Shown here piece by piece: positions 27,795 to 36,211 of a stretch of 64,000 bases of DNA. The stretch's first letter is position 1; each line of letters starts with the position of its first letter. The position numbers were made by a program, and so were the translations under genes. Under the pieces are notes generated by a model that saw nothing but the letters and a program-made list of their open reading frames with translations, ran no database searches and was not told where the DNA came from. The stretch is from positions 596,787 through 660,786 of the forward strand of contig NZ_JAAXLS010000002.1 in assembly GCF_012328925.1 (NCBI RefSeq). The letters run 5' to 3'. Source of the stretch: Amycolatopsis acididurans. GTDB lineage: Bacteria > Actinomycetota > Actinomycetes > Mycobacteriales > Pseudonocardiaceae.

Positions 27795-27858
27795 CGGTTC
27801 ACCTCGGGTCGGTCTTCGATGAACCCATTGGAAGCGACCACGACCGCATTGAGCAAAC

Positions 27859-27873
27859 ACATGTTCGACATGT
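27859..27873. promoter_or_regulatory. Inverted repeat between the P450 operon and the LLM gene (site A)
   Basis: ACATGT-TCG-ACATGT, two copies of a hexanucleotide palindrome 9 bases apart, in the 136-base divergent gap. A second inverted repeat follows 6 bases later. Probable regulator binding site, perhaps for the LysR at the end of the P450 operon. Confidence 0.45.
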
Positions 27874-27879
27874 ACTGGT

Positions 27880-27894
27880 ATGCATTCGGTGCAT
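27880..27894. promoter_or_regulatory. Inverted repeat between the P450 operon and the LLM gene (site B)
   Basis: ATGCA-TTCGG-TGCAT, perfect 5-base arms around a 5-base spacer, 36-50 bases upstream of the LLM oxidoreductase start. It sits next to site A. Confidence 0.4.
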
Positions 27895-27930
27895 GCCGGG
27901 CGGGTGCCTCTTCTGTGCTAGGAAGAGTGC

Positions 27931-28686
27931 ATGCGCTTGGGTGCGACGCTCGCCTATCTGTCTCCGGCGCCGCCGTTCTCCATCGCGACACGAGCGAAAC
28001 GGCTGGCCGACGCGGGTTTCGAGAGCCTGTGGATCCCGCAGGTGATCGGGCGTGGCTTCCTGGTCCCCGATCCGTTCGTGACACTGGCGGTCGCCGCCAC
28101 CGCGACCGAGGATGTGGAGCTGGGGACCGCGACCGTGCAGGTCCCGCTTCACCATCCCGCCGACCTCGCACACCGGATCCTGTCGCTGTCGGCGGTGTGC
28201 GGCGACCGCCTGACGCTCGGCGTCAGCCCCGGGTCGACCGATGCGGACTACGCCGCTTTCGAGCGGGACTACGCCGCGCGGTTCCGGACCTTCGACCGGA
28301 ATCTGGCGCGGCTGCGCGTGTTACTCGCCCAGGGGCGGGACGAACACGCCGACCTCGCCCCCGCCGCGTTCACGAACCGCCGGTTGCCCCTGCTTCTCGG
28401 TTCGTGGGGCGCGAAGGTCGAGCGGGCCGCACGGGAGTTCGACGGCTGGCTGGCCTCGGCGGTCCGCCGCACGAGTGAGGAGATCATCGACGCCCACGAG
28501 CGGTACCGGGCCGCCGGTGGCCGGCGGGCGATCGTGTGCGCCATCCGGGTGTCCACGGAGGACGATCTCGGACCCGTCGGCGAGCAACTCCACCGCTACG
28601 CCGAAGCCGGCTTCGACGACGCGGTCGTGCTCATCGAGCCAGGAGGGCCGGCACCCGAGCGGGTACGGGCCCTCCTGCCTCGCTAG
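27931..28686 (+). CDS. LLM class flavin-dependent oxidoreductase (short form)
   Basis: A 251-residue luciferase-like monooxygenase fold protein (RAKRLADAGFESLWIPQ; VELGTATVQVPLHHPADLAHRILSLSAVCGDRLTLGVSPG). It is shorter than the usual 300-350 residues because the insertion and C-terminal helices are reduced. FMN or F420 could be the cofactor. It is the only plus-strand gene between the P450 operon and the EthD gene, divergent from the P450 and sharing its regulatory gap. Ribosome site TAGGAAGAG precedes the ATG. Confidence 0.8.
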   Translation: MRLGATLAYLSPAPPFSIATRAKRLADAGFESLWIPQVIGRGFLVPDPFVTLAVAATATEDVELGTATVQVPLHHPADLAHRILSLSAVCGDRLTLGVSPGSTDADYAAFERDYAARFRTFDRNLARLRVLLAQGRDEHADLAPAAFTNRRLPLLLGSWGAKVERAAREFDGWLASAVRRTSEEIIDAHERYRAAGGRRAIVCAIRVSTEDDLGPVGEQLHRYAEAGFDDAVVLIEPGGPAPERVRALLPR

Positions 28687-28703
28687 TGCGAAAATCGCGT
28701 GGT

Positions 28704-29012
28704 TCAGACCTCTTTCCGGACCTCCTGGAACTCCAGGTCCACCCCGGCCTGAGCGAAGTTCTGCAGGTCGGCCACCGCCTCCTTGCCCGCCGGTGAGTCG
28801 AGCGCGGCCAATGCCGCCTCCTTGGTGTCCCAGTCGAGCACGGCGACGAGGGCGTGCGCCGGCTTCGAGCCGTCGGGGGTTTCGCACACTCCCCAGCTGA
28901 AGGAGCGCACGTTGGGCAGCTTCGCCCCGAGCTTGGCGTGCACGTCGCGGTAGTGCGCCACGAGCGCGGCGGGGTCGTCGGAGTGGGCGTAGCTGGCGGT
29001 GAGGCGATACAT
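28704..29012 (-). CDS. EthD family protein
   Basis: A 102-residue EthD/dimeric alpha-beta barrel protein (MYRLTASYAHSDDPAALVAHYRDVHAKLGAKLPNVRSFSWG). The start at 29012 follows ACGGAGGT; a longer in-frame start exists but lacks this site. EthD was first found beside the ethyl tert-butyl ether P450 EthB and is needed for that degradation, role uncertain. Here it ends an operon of acyl-CoA synthetase, LLM oxidoreductase and EthD, and lies 1.2 kb from a P450 operon. Confidence 0.82.
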   Translation of the reverse strand: MYRLTASYAHSDDPAALVAHYRDVHAKLGAKLPNVRSFSWGVCETPDGSKPAHALVAVLDWDTKEAALAALDSPAGKEAVADLQNFAQAGVDLEFQEVRKEV

Positions 29013-29081
29013 CGCTGGACCTCCGTAGGTGAATGTGATGCGGATTGTCATTGAGCGCGAACGAAAACCGCGGTGCCCGAG

Positions 29082-30074
29082 TCAGGCCGCCTCGACCTTG
29101 GGCATGATCTCCTCTTTCAACCGCTTGAGATCGTCGAGGGTCTTGGACACCGGCACGCCCTGGAACGGCGGCCAGAGCATCGGCATCGTCAGCCCGGCCT
29201 CCTTGTACCGCTTGAGCGTGTCGGTGATCTGCTGGGCGGTGCCCACCAGCAGGTTGGTGGCCTTCCCGGCGGGCGTCTGGTCCGATTCCTCGTCGGCGAT
29301 CGTGAACCAGATCATGCTGGAGATCTCGAGGTCGTCGACCGAGCGCGAGCTGCCGAGTTCCTCGAGTTCCCGCTGGATCGCGTTGCGCCAGTTGGTGAGC
29401 TCTTCCGGGGTGTCCTGGATCCCGATCCAGCCGGCCAGCCCGTACTTGGAAACGCGTTTGGCCGAGCGCGCCGGGTCCTTGAGGCCGCTGAAGAAGATCG
29501 GCGGGTGCGGCTGCTGCACGGGCTTGGACGCGAACCCGCACAGGTCGAAGTCGGCGAACTCCCCGTGATACTCGAAAAGATCGTTGGTCCAGACCCCTTG
29601 CATGACCTCGATCGTCTCGCGGACGTGCTTGTGCCGCTTGGGGAAGATGTGCGCGGCACTCGCGGCCGCGAATTCCTCCGGCATCCAGCCCGAGCCCACA
29701 CCGACGTTGAGCCTGCCGTGCGAGAGCTGGTCGATGGTGGCGAGTTCGGTGGCGAGCACACCGGGCGCGCGGAACGGCGTGTCGATGATGCTCATGCCGA
29801 TGCGCACCTTGGAGGTCTTCGCGGCGAGCCAGGGCAGCAACGGGAAACCCTGGAGCCATTCGCCGCGGGAGGACACCGGCAGCGCCTTGGGAAACTCGGT
29901 CATCATGCCGAACGAGTGCTGGAGTTCCTCTCGATCGGATGCCTCCGGCACGACGATCCGGTCGAGTGTCCAGACGGAGTCGAAATCGAGTTCCTCGGCG
30001 AGATTGGTCAGGTCTTCCAGCTCCTGGACGGTCACCTTGTCGCGGAAGTTGGGCAGGTAGAGAGCGAGCTTCAT
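29082..30074 (-). CDS. LLM class F420-dependent-type oxidoreductase
   Basis: A 330-residue luciferase-like protein (LALYLPNF; LAEELDFDSVWTLDRIVVPE; IDQLSHGRLNVGVGSGWMPEEFAA; VQQPHPPIFFSG). The GSGWMPEEF and HGRLNVG motifs are common in F420-binding members of actinomycetes. It is preceded by the acyl-CoA synthetase gene (52-base gap) and followed by EthD on the same strand. A role in oxidising a ring or side chain of the compound degraded by this island is inferred. Confidence 0.85.
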   Translation of the reverse strand: MKLALYLPNFRDKVTVQELEDLTNLAEELDFDSVWTLDRIVVPEASDREELQHSFGMMTEFPKALPVSSRGEWLQGFPLLPWLAAKTSKVRIGMSIIDTPFRAPGVLATELATIDQLSHGRLNVGVGSGWMPEEFAAASAAHIFPKRHKHVRETIEVMQGVWTNDLFEYHGEFADFDLCGFASKPVQQPHPPIFFSGLKDPARSAKRVSKYGLAGWIGIQDTPEELTNWRNAIQRELEELGSSRSVDDLEISSMIWFTIADEESDQTPAGKATNLLVGTAQQITDTLKRYKEAGLTMPMLWPPFQGVPVSKTLDDLKRLKEEIMPKVEAA

Positions 30075-30126
30075 GAGAGAGGGCCTCCTCATCGTGTGGG
30101 TATGGTCTGCGCACCGTCGATACCGG

Positions 30127-31662
30127 TTATGGGTGCTGTCCCTCCCTCCGGCGGATCAGGTGTTTCTGGATCTTCCCGACCGATGTGCGGGGCAGGTCGT
30201 CGACGAAGATCACCCGGTCGGGCACCCGGAACTTCGCCATCCGCTCGCGGCAGTGGGCCAGCAGCTCCTCTTCCTCGAGCGAGGCACCTCGGTGGCGGAC
30301 CACGTAGACGTGGATGGCCTCGTCACGCATCTCGTCGGGCACCCCGACCGCCGCGGACTCGAACACCGCCGGGTGCTCGTCGACGACGCGCTCGACCTCA
30401 CCGCTCGCCACGTTCTCGCCGGCCCGCTTGATCATGTCCTTGCGGCGGTCGACGAACGCGAGGTAGCCGTCGGCACCGAGTGTCACCGTGTCGCCGGTGT
30501 GCAGCCATCCGTCGCGCAGCGTCGTCGCGGTGGCCTCCGGATCGTGCAGATACCGCGTCATGATCGTCCGGCCGGGCTCGCCGTGGACGAGCAGCTCCCC
30601 CGGCTCACCGAACGGCACGTCCTCGTCGTCAGGACCGGCCACCCGCACCGTGATGCCCGGCAGCGGCCGCCCGATGCTGCGCCCGCGCCGGTCCTCGTAG
30701 AGCGGGTTGATCGTCGGCGGCACGACGGTTTCGGTCATGCCGTAGAGCTGCACGAGCGGCACGGCGAACCGGCGTTCGAACGTGGCCAGCGCCTGGTCGG
30801 TGACGTTCTGGGCGAACATCACCACGCGCAGCGCGTGGGCGGTGTCGTTGTCGTCGGGATCGGCGGCGAGGATCATCCGGATCGGCGCGGCGAACAGGCT
30901 GGCCACGGTGGCGCCGAGCGTGGCGGCCTGCGTGGACCAGCGCGATGCGGAGAACCTGGGGGCCAGCGCGATCGACGCACCGGTCACCAGCGCGGACATC
31001 GTGGAGTAGTACTGGGCGTTGCCGTGGAAGAGCGGCAGCACGATCAGCTGGCGGTCGTCCGGGCGCACCCGCAGGTGCCCGGCGACGGCGTCCCCGCAGA
31101 ACAGGTAAGCCGCGTGGCTGACCTCCACCCCCTTGGGCCTGCTGGTGGTGCCGGAGGTGTAGAGCACCCCGAGTGTGCTGGCCGGGTCCGTCGCGGCGGG
31201 CTGGTCCAGTGCGTCCTCGGCCAGCCATGGGGCATCGACGTCGAGCACCTTCGCGGCACCCGTGCCGTGCGCGGTGCCGACCAGGTCGGACTGGGTGACC
31301 ACGACCTCGCAACCCGCGTGCCGCACCAGGTACCCCAACTCGTCCACAGTGGACAGCGGGTTGACCGGCACGATGGTCGCGCCGAGGAACGCGGCGCCGA
31401 ACCACAGGTCGTAGAACTCGGGGCGGTTGGTCAGGTTCACGCAGAACCGCTCTCCCGCGCGCACGCCGTGGCGGGCGAGCGTGGCGGCGGTCCGCGCCGC
31501 GCGCTCCGCCTGCTCGCGGTAGGTGGTGTGCTCCACGCGTCCCGGCGCACGTTCGAAGACGAGGAACGGTGCGTCCGGGGTACGCGCGGCGTGTCCCAGC
31601 AGCACGGTCGCGAGCGTGTCCGTGCCGCGTCGAGTCAGTTTCCCGTCACCCACGGTCGCCAT
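30127..31662 (-). CDS. Acyl-CoA synthetase / AMP-dependent ligase
   Basis: A 511-residue ANL-superfamily enzyme. Motifs: P-loop YTSGTTSRPKGVEVSH, LYGMTETVVPP, GDTVTLGADGYLAFVDRRKDMIKRAGENVASGEVE and the catalytic Lys region PRTSVGKIQKHL. It activates a carboxylic acid to acyl-CoA via acyl-AMP. It begins 15 bases after the sensor-kinase stop, so the two-component genes may be co-transcribed with it. An aryl or branched acid is likely given the neighbours, not demonstrable here. Confidence 0.9.
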   Translation of the reverse strand: MATVGDGKLTRRGTDTLATVLLGHAARTPDAPFLVFERAPGRVEHTTYREQAERAARTAATLARHGVRAGERFCVNLTNRPEFYDLWFGAAFLGATIVPVNPLSTVDELGYLVRHAGCEVVVTQSDLVGTAHGTGAAKVLDVDAPWLAEDALDQPAATDPASTLGVLYTSGTTSRPKGVEVSHAAYLFCGDAVAGHLRVRPDDRQLIVLPLFHGNAQYYSTMSALVTGASIALAPRFSASRWSTQAATLGATVASLFAAPIRMILAADPDDNDTAHALRVVMFAQNVTDQALATFERRFAVPLVQLYGMTETVVPPTINPLYEDRRGRSIGRPLPGITVRVAGPDDEDVPFGEPGELLVHGEPGRTIMTRYLHDPEATATTLRDGWLHTGDTVTLGADGYLAFVDRRKDMIKRAGENVASGEVERVVDEHPAVFESAAVGVPDEMRDEAIHVYVVRHRGASLEEEELLAHCRERMAKFRVPDRVIFVDDLPRTSVGKIQKHLIRRREGQHP

Positions 31663-31677
31663 CGTGGGTGATTGGGA

Positions 31678-33348
31678 TCACATCGGGCGCAACGTTTTCT
31701 CAATGGACGCACAACGCGCGGGCAGCGATACCGTCACCGTCGTGCCCTCCTCCGGTGCGCTGACCACGTCAAGAGTGCCGTCCATGGCCTCGGTCAGCCC
31801 GCGCGCCAGCGGCAGCCCGAGCCCCACGCCCTGGTCACGGTCCGCGCCGAGCCGGTCGAACGGGACGAACAACCGTTCCAGGTGCTCGGGCGCGAGGCCG
31901 GCGCCGGTGTCGCGCACCGCCACCACGACGTGGTCGCCCGCGCGTGCGGCCTCGACGTCGACGGCTCCCCCGGCACGGTTGTACCGGATCGCGTTGCCCA
32001 CGAGATTGAGCAGCACCTGCGTGACCCGGCGCGGATCGCCGAACACCGTCCCCGCGCGGCCCGACCGGCGCACGGTCACCCGCTCGGCCTCGGCGAGCGG
32101 TTCGAGCAGGGCGACGACCTCGGCGACCACGGCGTCGACGTCGACGTCGGCGGGATGCAGGGACAGGGCGCCGGCCTCGATGCGGGACACGTCGAGCACG
32201 TCGTCGACGAGCGAGAGGATGTGCCGGCACGCGGAGTCGATGTGCTCCAGCGCGGCGCGGCGCCGCTGCCGGGACAGGTCGAGTTCACCGAGGAGCTCGG
32301 TGAATCCGGTGATCGCCTGCAGGGGCGTACGCAGCTCGTGGCCGAGCGCGGCGATGAAATCGGTCTTGGCCTTGCTCGCCACCTCGGCGGCGCTGCGCGC
32401 GGTCTCGGCCTCGTGGCGGCGCCGCCGCTCGGCCTCCGCCGCCCGGCGCTGGGTGACGTCGAGGACGGTCACCGACAGCCGGACCGTGGCGCCGTGCGTG
32501 TCGCGCACCGGGGACACCGTGACGAGCAGGTCGAGTTCGCGTCCGCCGCTGCCGCGCGCGGTCGCCTCGTACTCGGCGGGAAACGCGCGGCCCTCGAGCG
32601 GGCGGGCCGGCACGAGCACCGTGTCGAGCCGGGCGCCGATGAGCTCGAACTCCGAGCAGCCGAGCAGCTCGCACAGCGCGTGGTTGACGCGTGCGACCGT
32701 GCCGCCGACGTCGGTGAGCGCCATGCCCACGACGTTGTCCTCGAAGGCGCGCCGGAACCGCTCCTCACTCTCGGCGAGCGCGCCGAAGAGGCCGTCGTGG
32801 TCGATCGCGACGGACGCGACATGGGTGAGCTGGTCGACCAGCCGTTCCTCCCGAAGGGACGGCCGGTGCGGTGTGTCGTGATAGACGGCGAAGGTGCCGA
32901 GCACGCCCGCGCGGCCCCGGATCGGCGTCGACCAGCAGGCCCGCAACCCGGCGCGTCCCGCGGCACCGCGGAAGGCGACCCAGCGCGGGTCGGAGGCGAT
33001 GTCCTCGGCGACGATGGGCACGCCGAGGTAGGCGGCCGAGCCGCAGGAGCCCGCTTCCCGGCCGATCAGCAGGCCGTCGATCTCCGCCGAGTAGTCCGCG
33101 GGCAGCGACGGGGCCGCGGCGTGCCGCAGCGTCGCGGTGGCGGCGTCGAGCAGCAGGATCGAGCAGCGCGAGCGCGGCACCAGGTCCTCGAACGCGGTCA
33201 CCACCTCGGTGAGCACCTCCGCCAGCGGGGCGCCGGCCGCGATCCGTTCGAGCACGGCGGTCTGACGGCGCAGCAGGGCGACGGTGTCGTCGTGCGCGAG
33301 GCCGCCCGGCGCGTCGTCGAGGATCTGGGGGAATCCGATGGCCTCCAT
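31678..33348 (-). CDS. GAF-PAS soluble sensor histidine kinase
   Basis: A 556-residue cytoplasmic kinase. A GAF domain (about 30-180, SRCSILLLDAATATLRHAAAPSLP; GREAGSCGSAAYLGVPI) is followed by a PAS domain (about 195-320), a HisKA helix with H-box FIAALGHELRTPLQAI, and HATPase motifs LLNLVGNAIRYN and GVGLGLPLARG. The start at 33348 overlaps the response-regulator stop as ATGA. No membrane segments, so it senses an intracellular signal. Confidence 0.88.
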   Translation of the reverse strand: MEAIGFPQILDDAPGGLAHDDTVALLRRQTAVLERIAAGAPLAEVLTEVVTAFEDLVPRSRCSILLLDAATATLRHAAAPSLPADYSAEIDGLLIGREAGSCGSAAYLGVPIVAEDIASDPRWVAFRGAAGRAGLRACWSTPIRGRAGVLGTFAVYHDTPHRPSLREERLVDQLTHVASVAIDHDGLFGALAESEERFRRAFEDNVVGMALTDVGGTVARVNHALCELLGCSEFELIGARLDTVLVPARPLEGRAFPAEYEATARGSGGRELDLLVTVSPVRDTHGATVRLSVTVLDVTQRRAAEAERRRRHEAETARSAAEVASKAKTDFIAALGHELRTPLQAITGFTELLGELDLSRQRRRAALEHIDSACRHILSLVDDVLDVSRIEAGALSLHPADVDVDAVVAEVVALLEPLAEAERVTVRRSGRAGTVFGDPRRVTQVLLNLVGNAIRYNRAGGAVDVEAARAGDHVVVAVRDTGAGLAPEHLERLFVPFDRLGADRDQGVGLGLPLARGLTEAMDGTLDVVSAPEEGTTVTVSLPARCASIEKTLRPM

Positions 33349-34085
33349 CAGCGCTCCAGCGCGTAGCCGACGCCGCGCACGGTCCGGATGAACCGTCGCT
33401 CGCCGGGGCTTTCGAGCTTGTGCCGCAGGCGCCGGACGTGCTCGGTGACGGTCGCCTCGCCCTGCCATTCCGGATTCGCCGACCACACGTGGTCCAGAAG
33501 CTGCGCGCGGGTGAAGACCTGCCGTGGGTGGCGCACGAGGAAGGCCAGCAGGTCGAACTCCTTCGCGGTGAGATCGACGGGCCTGCCGCGCACGGCCACC
33601 TCGCGCGCGGCGAAGTCGATGGCGAGGCCACGTTGGTCGGCCACCGTCACGGCCGGTGCGCCGCCCGCTCTGCGCAGCACCGAGCGGACCCGCGCCGCGA
33701 GCTCGCCCGGCGAGAACGGCTTGACGAGGTAATCGTCGGCGCCGAGATCGAGGCCGACGATCCGGTCGGTCTCCCCGCTGCGCCCGGACAGCACGATCAC
33801 CGGAAGTGCCGCCGTGCCTTCGGCCCGCTCGGACTCCCTGACCCGGCGCAGCACGTCGAGTCCGCCGATTCCGGGCAGCGACAGGTCGAGGACGACAAGG
33901 TCGGGCCGGTCACGCCTGATGCGCTCCAGCGCACGTTGCCCGTCGGGTGCCTCCAGGACCGCGAAGCCGTCGGCCTCCAGTTGCCAGCTCACCAAGGTGC
34001 GGACCCGGGCGTCGTCGTCGACGACGAGCACGCGACGGCCCCGGAGGTCCGCGACGCCCCGGCCTGGCTGCCCGACGCTGGTCAT
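33348..34085 (-). CDS. OmpR-family response regulator
   Basis: A 245-residue response regulator. The receiver has VVDDD, the phospho-acceptor Asp in LVVLDLSLPG, and K in YLVKPFSPGEL; the C-terminal winged helix is OmpR/PhoB type (LTAKEFDLLAFLVRHPRQVFTRAQLLDHVW; VRRLRHKLE). The start MTSVGQPG at 34085 has a good ribosome site (GGAGGGAACG). It leads the two-component pair and possibly the acyl-CoA synthetase/LLM/EthD genes. Confidence 0.9.
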   Translation of the reverse strand: MTSVGQPGRGVADLRGRRVLVVDDDARVRTLVSWQLEADGFAVLEAPDGQRALERIRRDRPDLVVLDLSLPGIGGLDVLRRVRESERAEGTAALPVIVLSGRSGETDRIVGLDLGADDYLVKPFSPGELAARVRSVLRRAGGAPAVTVADQRGLAIDFAAREVAVRGRPVDLTAKEFDLLAFLVRHPRQVFTRAQLLDHVWSANPEWQGEATVTEHVRRLRHKLESPGERRFIRTVRGVGYALER

Positions 34086-34187
34086 CCGACGTTCCCTCCG
34101 GCCGAGTCCGGCGCTGCACCGGCCACCGTTCATCGTGCACGATGCCATCGCCGCGCCACAACCGCTGGTCCTGGCGCCCTGGTGAGA

Positions 34188-34514
34188 TCAGCGGACACGT
34201 CCTTCGCGGGGCTGCCGGGCGCCGTCGGACCGGGCCTTCTCGGCGATGGCCTGCAGGGCCGAGATGTGCCGGGCCAGATTCTCCCGGCCGGTGCCGGTCA
34301 GGTTGAGCCAGGTGCGTGGCCGCTTGCCGACGTAGCCTTTCCGGACTTCCACGTAGTCGTTCTTGGACAGTGTGGTGACCTGTTTGGACAGTGCGGAGTC
34401 GGAAAGGTTCACCGAGTCACGCACGAATCCGAATTCGGCCCATTCGGCGGCGGCGAGCAGGGAGACGATGGCGAGCCTGGTCGGGTCCAGCAGCAACTGG
34501 TCGAGCTCGGCCAC
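34188..34514 (-). CDS. Winged-helix transcriptional regulator (MarR/ArsR-like short form)
   Basis: A 108-residue winged-helix protein (LLLDPTRLAIVSLLAAAEWAEFGFVRDSVNLSDSALSKQVTTLSKNDYVEVRKGYVGKRPRTWLNLTGTGRENLARHISAL), resembling the PF13601 type. It starts with GTG at 34514, overlapping the TAG of the upstream membrane-protein gene by one base, so the two are coupled. It probably represses its own operon through the inverted-repeat array upstream of the membrane-protein gene. Confidence 0.8.
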   Translation of the reverse strand: MAELDQLLLDPTRLAIVSLLAAAEWAEFGFVRDSVNLSDSALSKQVTTLSKNDYVEVRKGYVGKRPRTWLNLTGTGRENLARHISALQAIAEKARSDGARQPREGRVR

Positions 34515-34999
34515 TACGCGGTCCTGTCCTGCCGGCGCAGGAGCCACAGCCTGAACCTGGGGCCGAGGAAGACGAAATAGAGCCCGGCCAGCGCACCGTA
34601 GTAGATGCCGGCGTGCGACAGGTGCAGCAGCCCGACGAGCAGCAGCACGACGATCGCGATGGCGAACACCGGCGCGATACGCAGCAGCCGCCATTTCAGG
34701 GAGAGCGAGAGGCTGCGGCTGGACACCGCGACCCGCTGGCCGAACAAAGCGCCCCCCACCCGGGTGCGCAGCCCGAGGGCCAGCAGCAGGCACACCACCA
34801 CCACCGGCCAGCCCAGCCAGGGTTGCGCCGCCGGGAACAGGTCGTTGGCCGTGCTGTAGAGGAAGATGACCAGCCCGCCCGCGATCCACATCCACCGGGA
34901 CCCCACGGCGGACTTGATCACCTGCTCCTTGCCCTCGTGGACCGCGCGCAGTGCCGCTTTCGCCTCTTCCGGTGTTGGCTCGTGCACGGTGGTCACCAT
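34514..34999 (-). CDS. Small membrane protein coupled to a winged-helix regulator
   Basis: A 161-residue protein with a charged N-terminal helix (EEAKAALRAVHEGKEQVIK) and four hydrophobic segments (WMWIAGGLVIFLYST, WLGWPVVVVCLLLALGL, IAPVFAIAIVVLLLVGLLHL, YYGALAGLYFVFLG). Not recognised beyond the common pairing with small winged-helix regulators in actinomycetes. The ATG at 34999 follows GGCAGGAACC. Confidence 0.65.
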   Translation of the reverse strand: MVTTVHEPTPEEAKAALRAVHEGKEQVIKSAVGSRWMWIAGGLVIFLYSTANDLFPAAQPWLGWPVVVVCLLLALGLRTRVGGALFGQRVAVSSRSLSLSLKWRLLRIAPVFAIAIVVLLLVGLLHLSHAGIYYGALAGLYFVFLGPRFRLWLLRRQDRTA

Positions 35000-35015
35000 G
35001 GTTCCTGCCCGATAC

Positions 35016-35075
35016 GGAAAGTATTTGCCTAAGAGGAAAGTATCAGGTCTCTTTCTACTCAGGCAAGTACTTTCC
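35016..35075. promoter_or_regulatory. Inverted-repeat operator array (GGAAAGTA motif)
   Basis: An 18-base arm beginning GGAAAGTATTTGCCT (35016-35033) is matched by its reverse complement at 35058-35075 with two mismatches, and a third GGAAAGTA lies between them at 35035. The array is 17-76 bases upstream of the membrane protein/regulator pair and just after the LLM stop at 35087. A multi-site operator for the coupled winged-helix regulator is the best reading; a terminator for the upstream operon is possible too. Confidence 0.6.
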
Positions 35076-35086
35076 TCACGGCAGTG

Positions 35087-36175
35087 TCAGGCCTGGTGCG
35101 CGTCCGGAAGTCGCCGGGCCTTCAGCACCGGGATCACTTCGCCGGCGAAGAGCCTCGCTTCCTCGCGCGTGAACGTCTCGACGAGCAGCCGCCGCGCTCC
35201 GGTGGCCTCGACCGTCCGGGCAAGTGTGTCCACGATCTGGCCGGGCGTGCCCGAGATCGCGATGGCGGGCTGGTTCTTCCGAGCGGCCGCACTGTCCACG
35301 GTGAACTCGCCGTCGGTGGCCGGGACGGGCCGCCTGCCCCCGGCGGCGTACAGCGAGCGGAACCGCCCGAACGCCCGCGCCAGATGCGTGAGATTGCGCT
35401 CGGCCTCGTCCTCGGTTTCGCCGATCGCGACGAACCGTTCGAGCAGCATGTTGGCTCCCGACCGGGAATGCCCGTGCTCCGCGGCGACCTTCACGTAGTG
35501 CTCCAGCGCGTCGCGGTGCTCGGTGTCCGAGCCGAAGTTGCGCATCACGTTCCAGCCGTGCGCCGCGGCGAGCCCCATCGTCTCCCGGCTCGCGCCGCCC
35601 AGCCACACCGGCAGCGGGTCCTGCAGCGGACGGGTCGCGATCGTCGTGGGACGCGTGACGGGAAAGAACTTCCCGTCGAAGGTGAAGTCCCGCTCGGTCA
35701 GTGCGAGACGCACGACCGCGAGCCCTTCGAGCCAGGCCTGTTTGAGCTCGCCGTCGGTCAGGTCGCGGCCGGACGCGATCTGCGCCTCGCCCGGCACGCC
35801 GCGTCCCAGCCCCAGTTCGAACCGGCCGTCGCTGAGCAGGTCCAGCATCCCGGCTTCCTCCGCGACCCGGAGCGGGCTGTGCAGCGGCAGCACGGTCACC
35901 GCGGTGCCCAGCCGGATCCGGCTGGTCTGCACCGCCGCGGCGGCCAGCAGCAGGTGCGGTGACGGGCAGGTCATCAGCGGCGCGTGGTGCTCGGTGACGG
36001 TGATGCCGTCGAACCCCAGTTCCTCGGCCAGCACCGCGAACTCGACGAAATCCTGGATCTGCCGCTGTTGCCAGCGTGGGTCGTCCACGTCGGGGTCGGC
36101 GTCGCCGGAATGCAGGCCCGCCCCGTAGGTGTGCACGAACTTCAGCGTGCCGGTGTCGTCGCTGAGCGCGCCCAT
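35087..36175 (-). CDS. LLM class flavin-dependent oxidoreductase (third in the island)
   Basis: A 362-residue luciferase-like monooxygenase (FAVLAEELGFDGITVTEHHAPLMTCPSPHLLLAAAA; RLGTAVTVLPLHSPLRVAEEAGMLDLLSDGRFELGLGRG; LPVWLGGASRETMGLAAAHGWNVM). The EHH and LGRG motifs are typical of bacterial-luciferase-like FMN or F420 members. It is the last gene of the FAD monooxygenase / dioxygenase / LLM operon, 36 bases after the dioxygenase. Its place suggests an oxygenation step before or after ring cleavage. Confidence 0.85.
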   Translation of the reverse strand: MGALSDDTGTLKFVHTYGAGLHSGDADPDVDDPRWQQRQIQDFVEFAVLAEELGFDGITVTEHHAPLMTCPSPHLLLAAAAVQTSRIRLGTAVTVLPLHSPLRVAEEAGMLDLLSDGRFELGLGRGVPGEAQIASGRDLTDGELKQAWLEGLAVVRLALTERDFTFDGKFFPVTRPTTIATRPLQDPLPVWLGGASRETMGLAAAHGWNVMRNFGSDTEHRDALEHYVKVAAEHGHSRSGANMLLERFVAIGETEDEAERNLTHLARAFGRFRSLYAAGGRRPVPATDGEFTVDSAAARKNQPAIAISGTPGQIVDTLARTVEATGARRLLVETFTREEARLFAGEVIPVLKARRLPDAHQA

Positions 36176-36211
36176 GAAAGCCCAACCTCCGAGTCGAGAA
36201 ATGTGGTGGAT

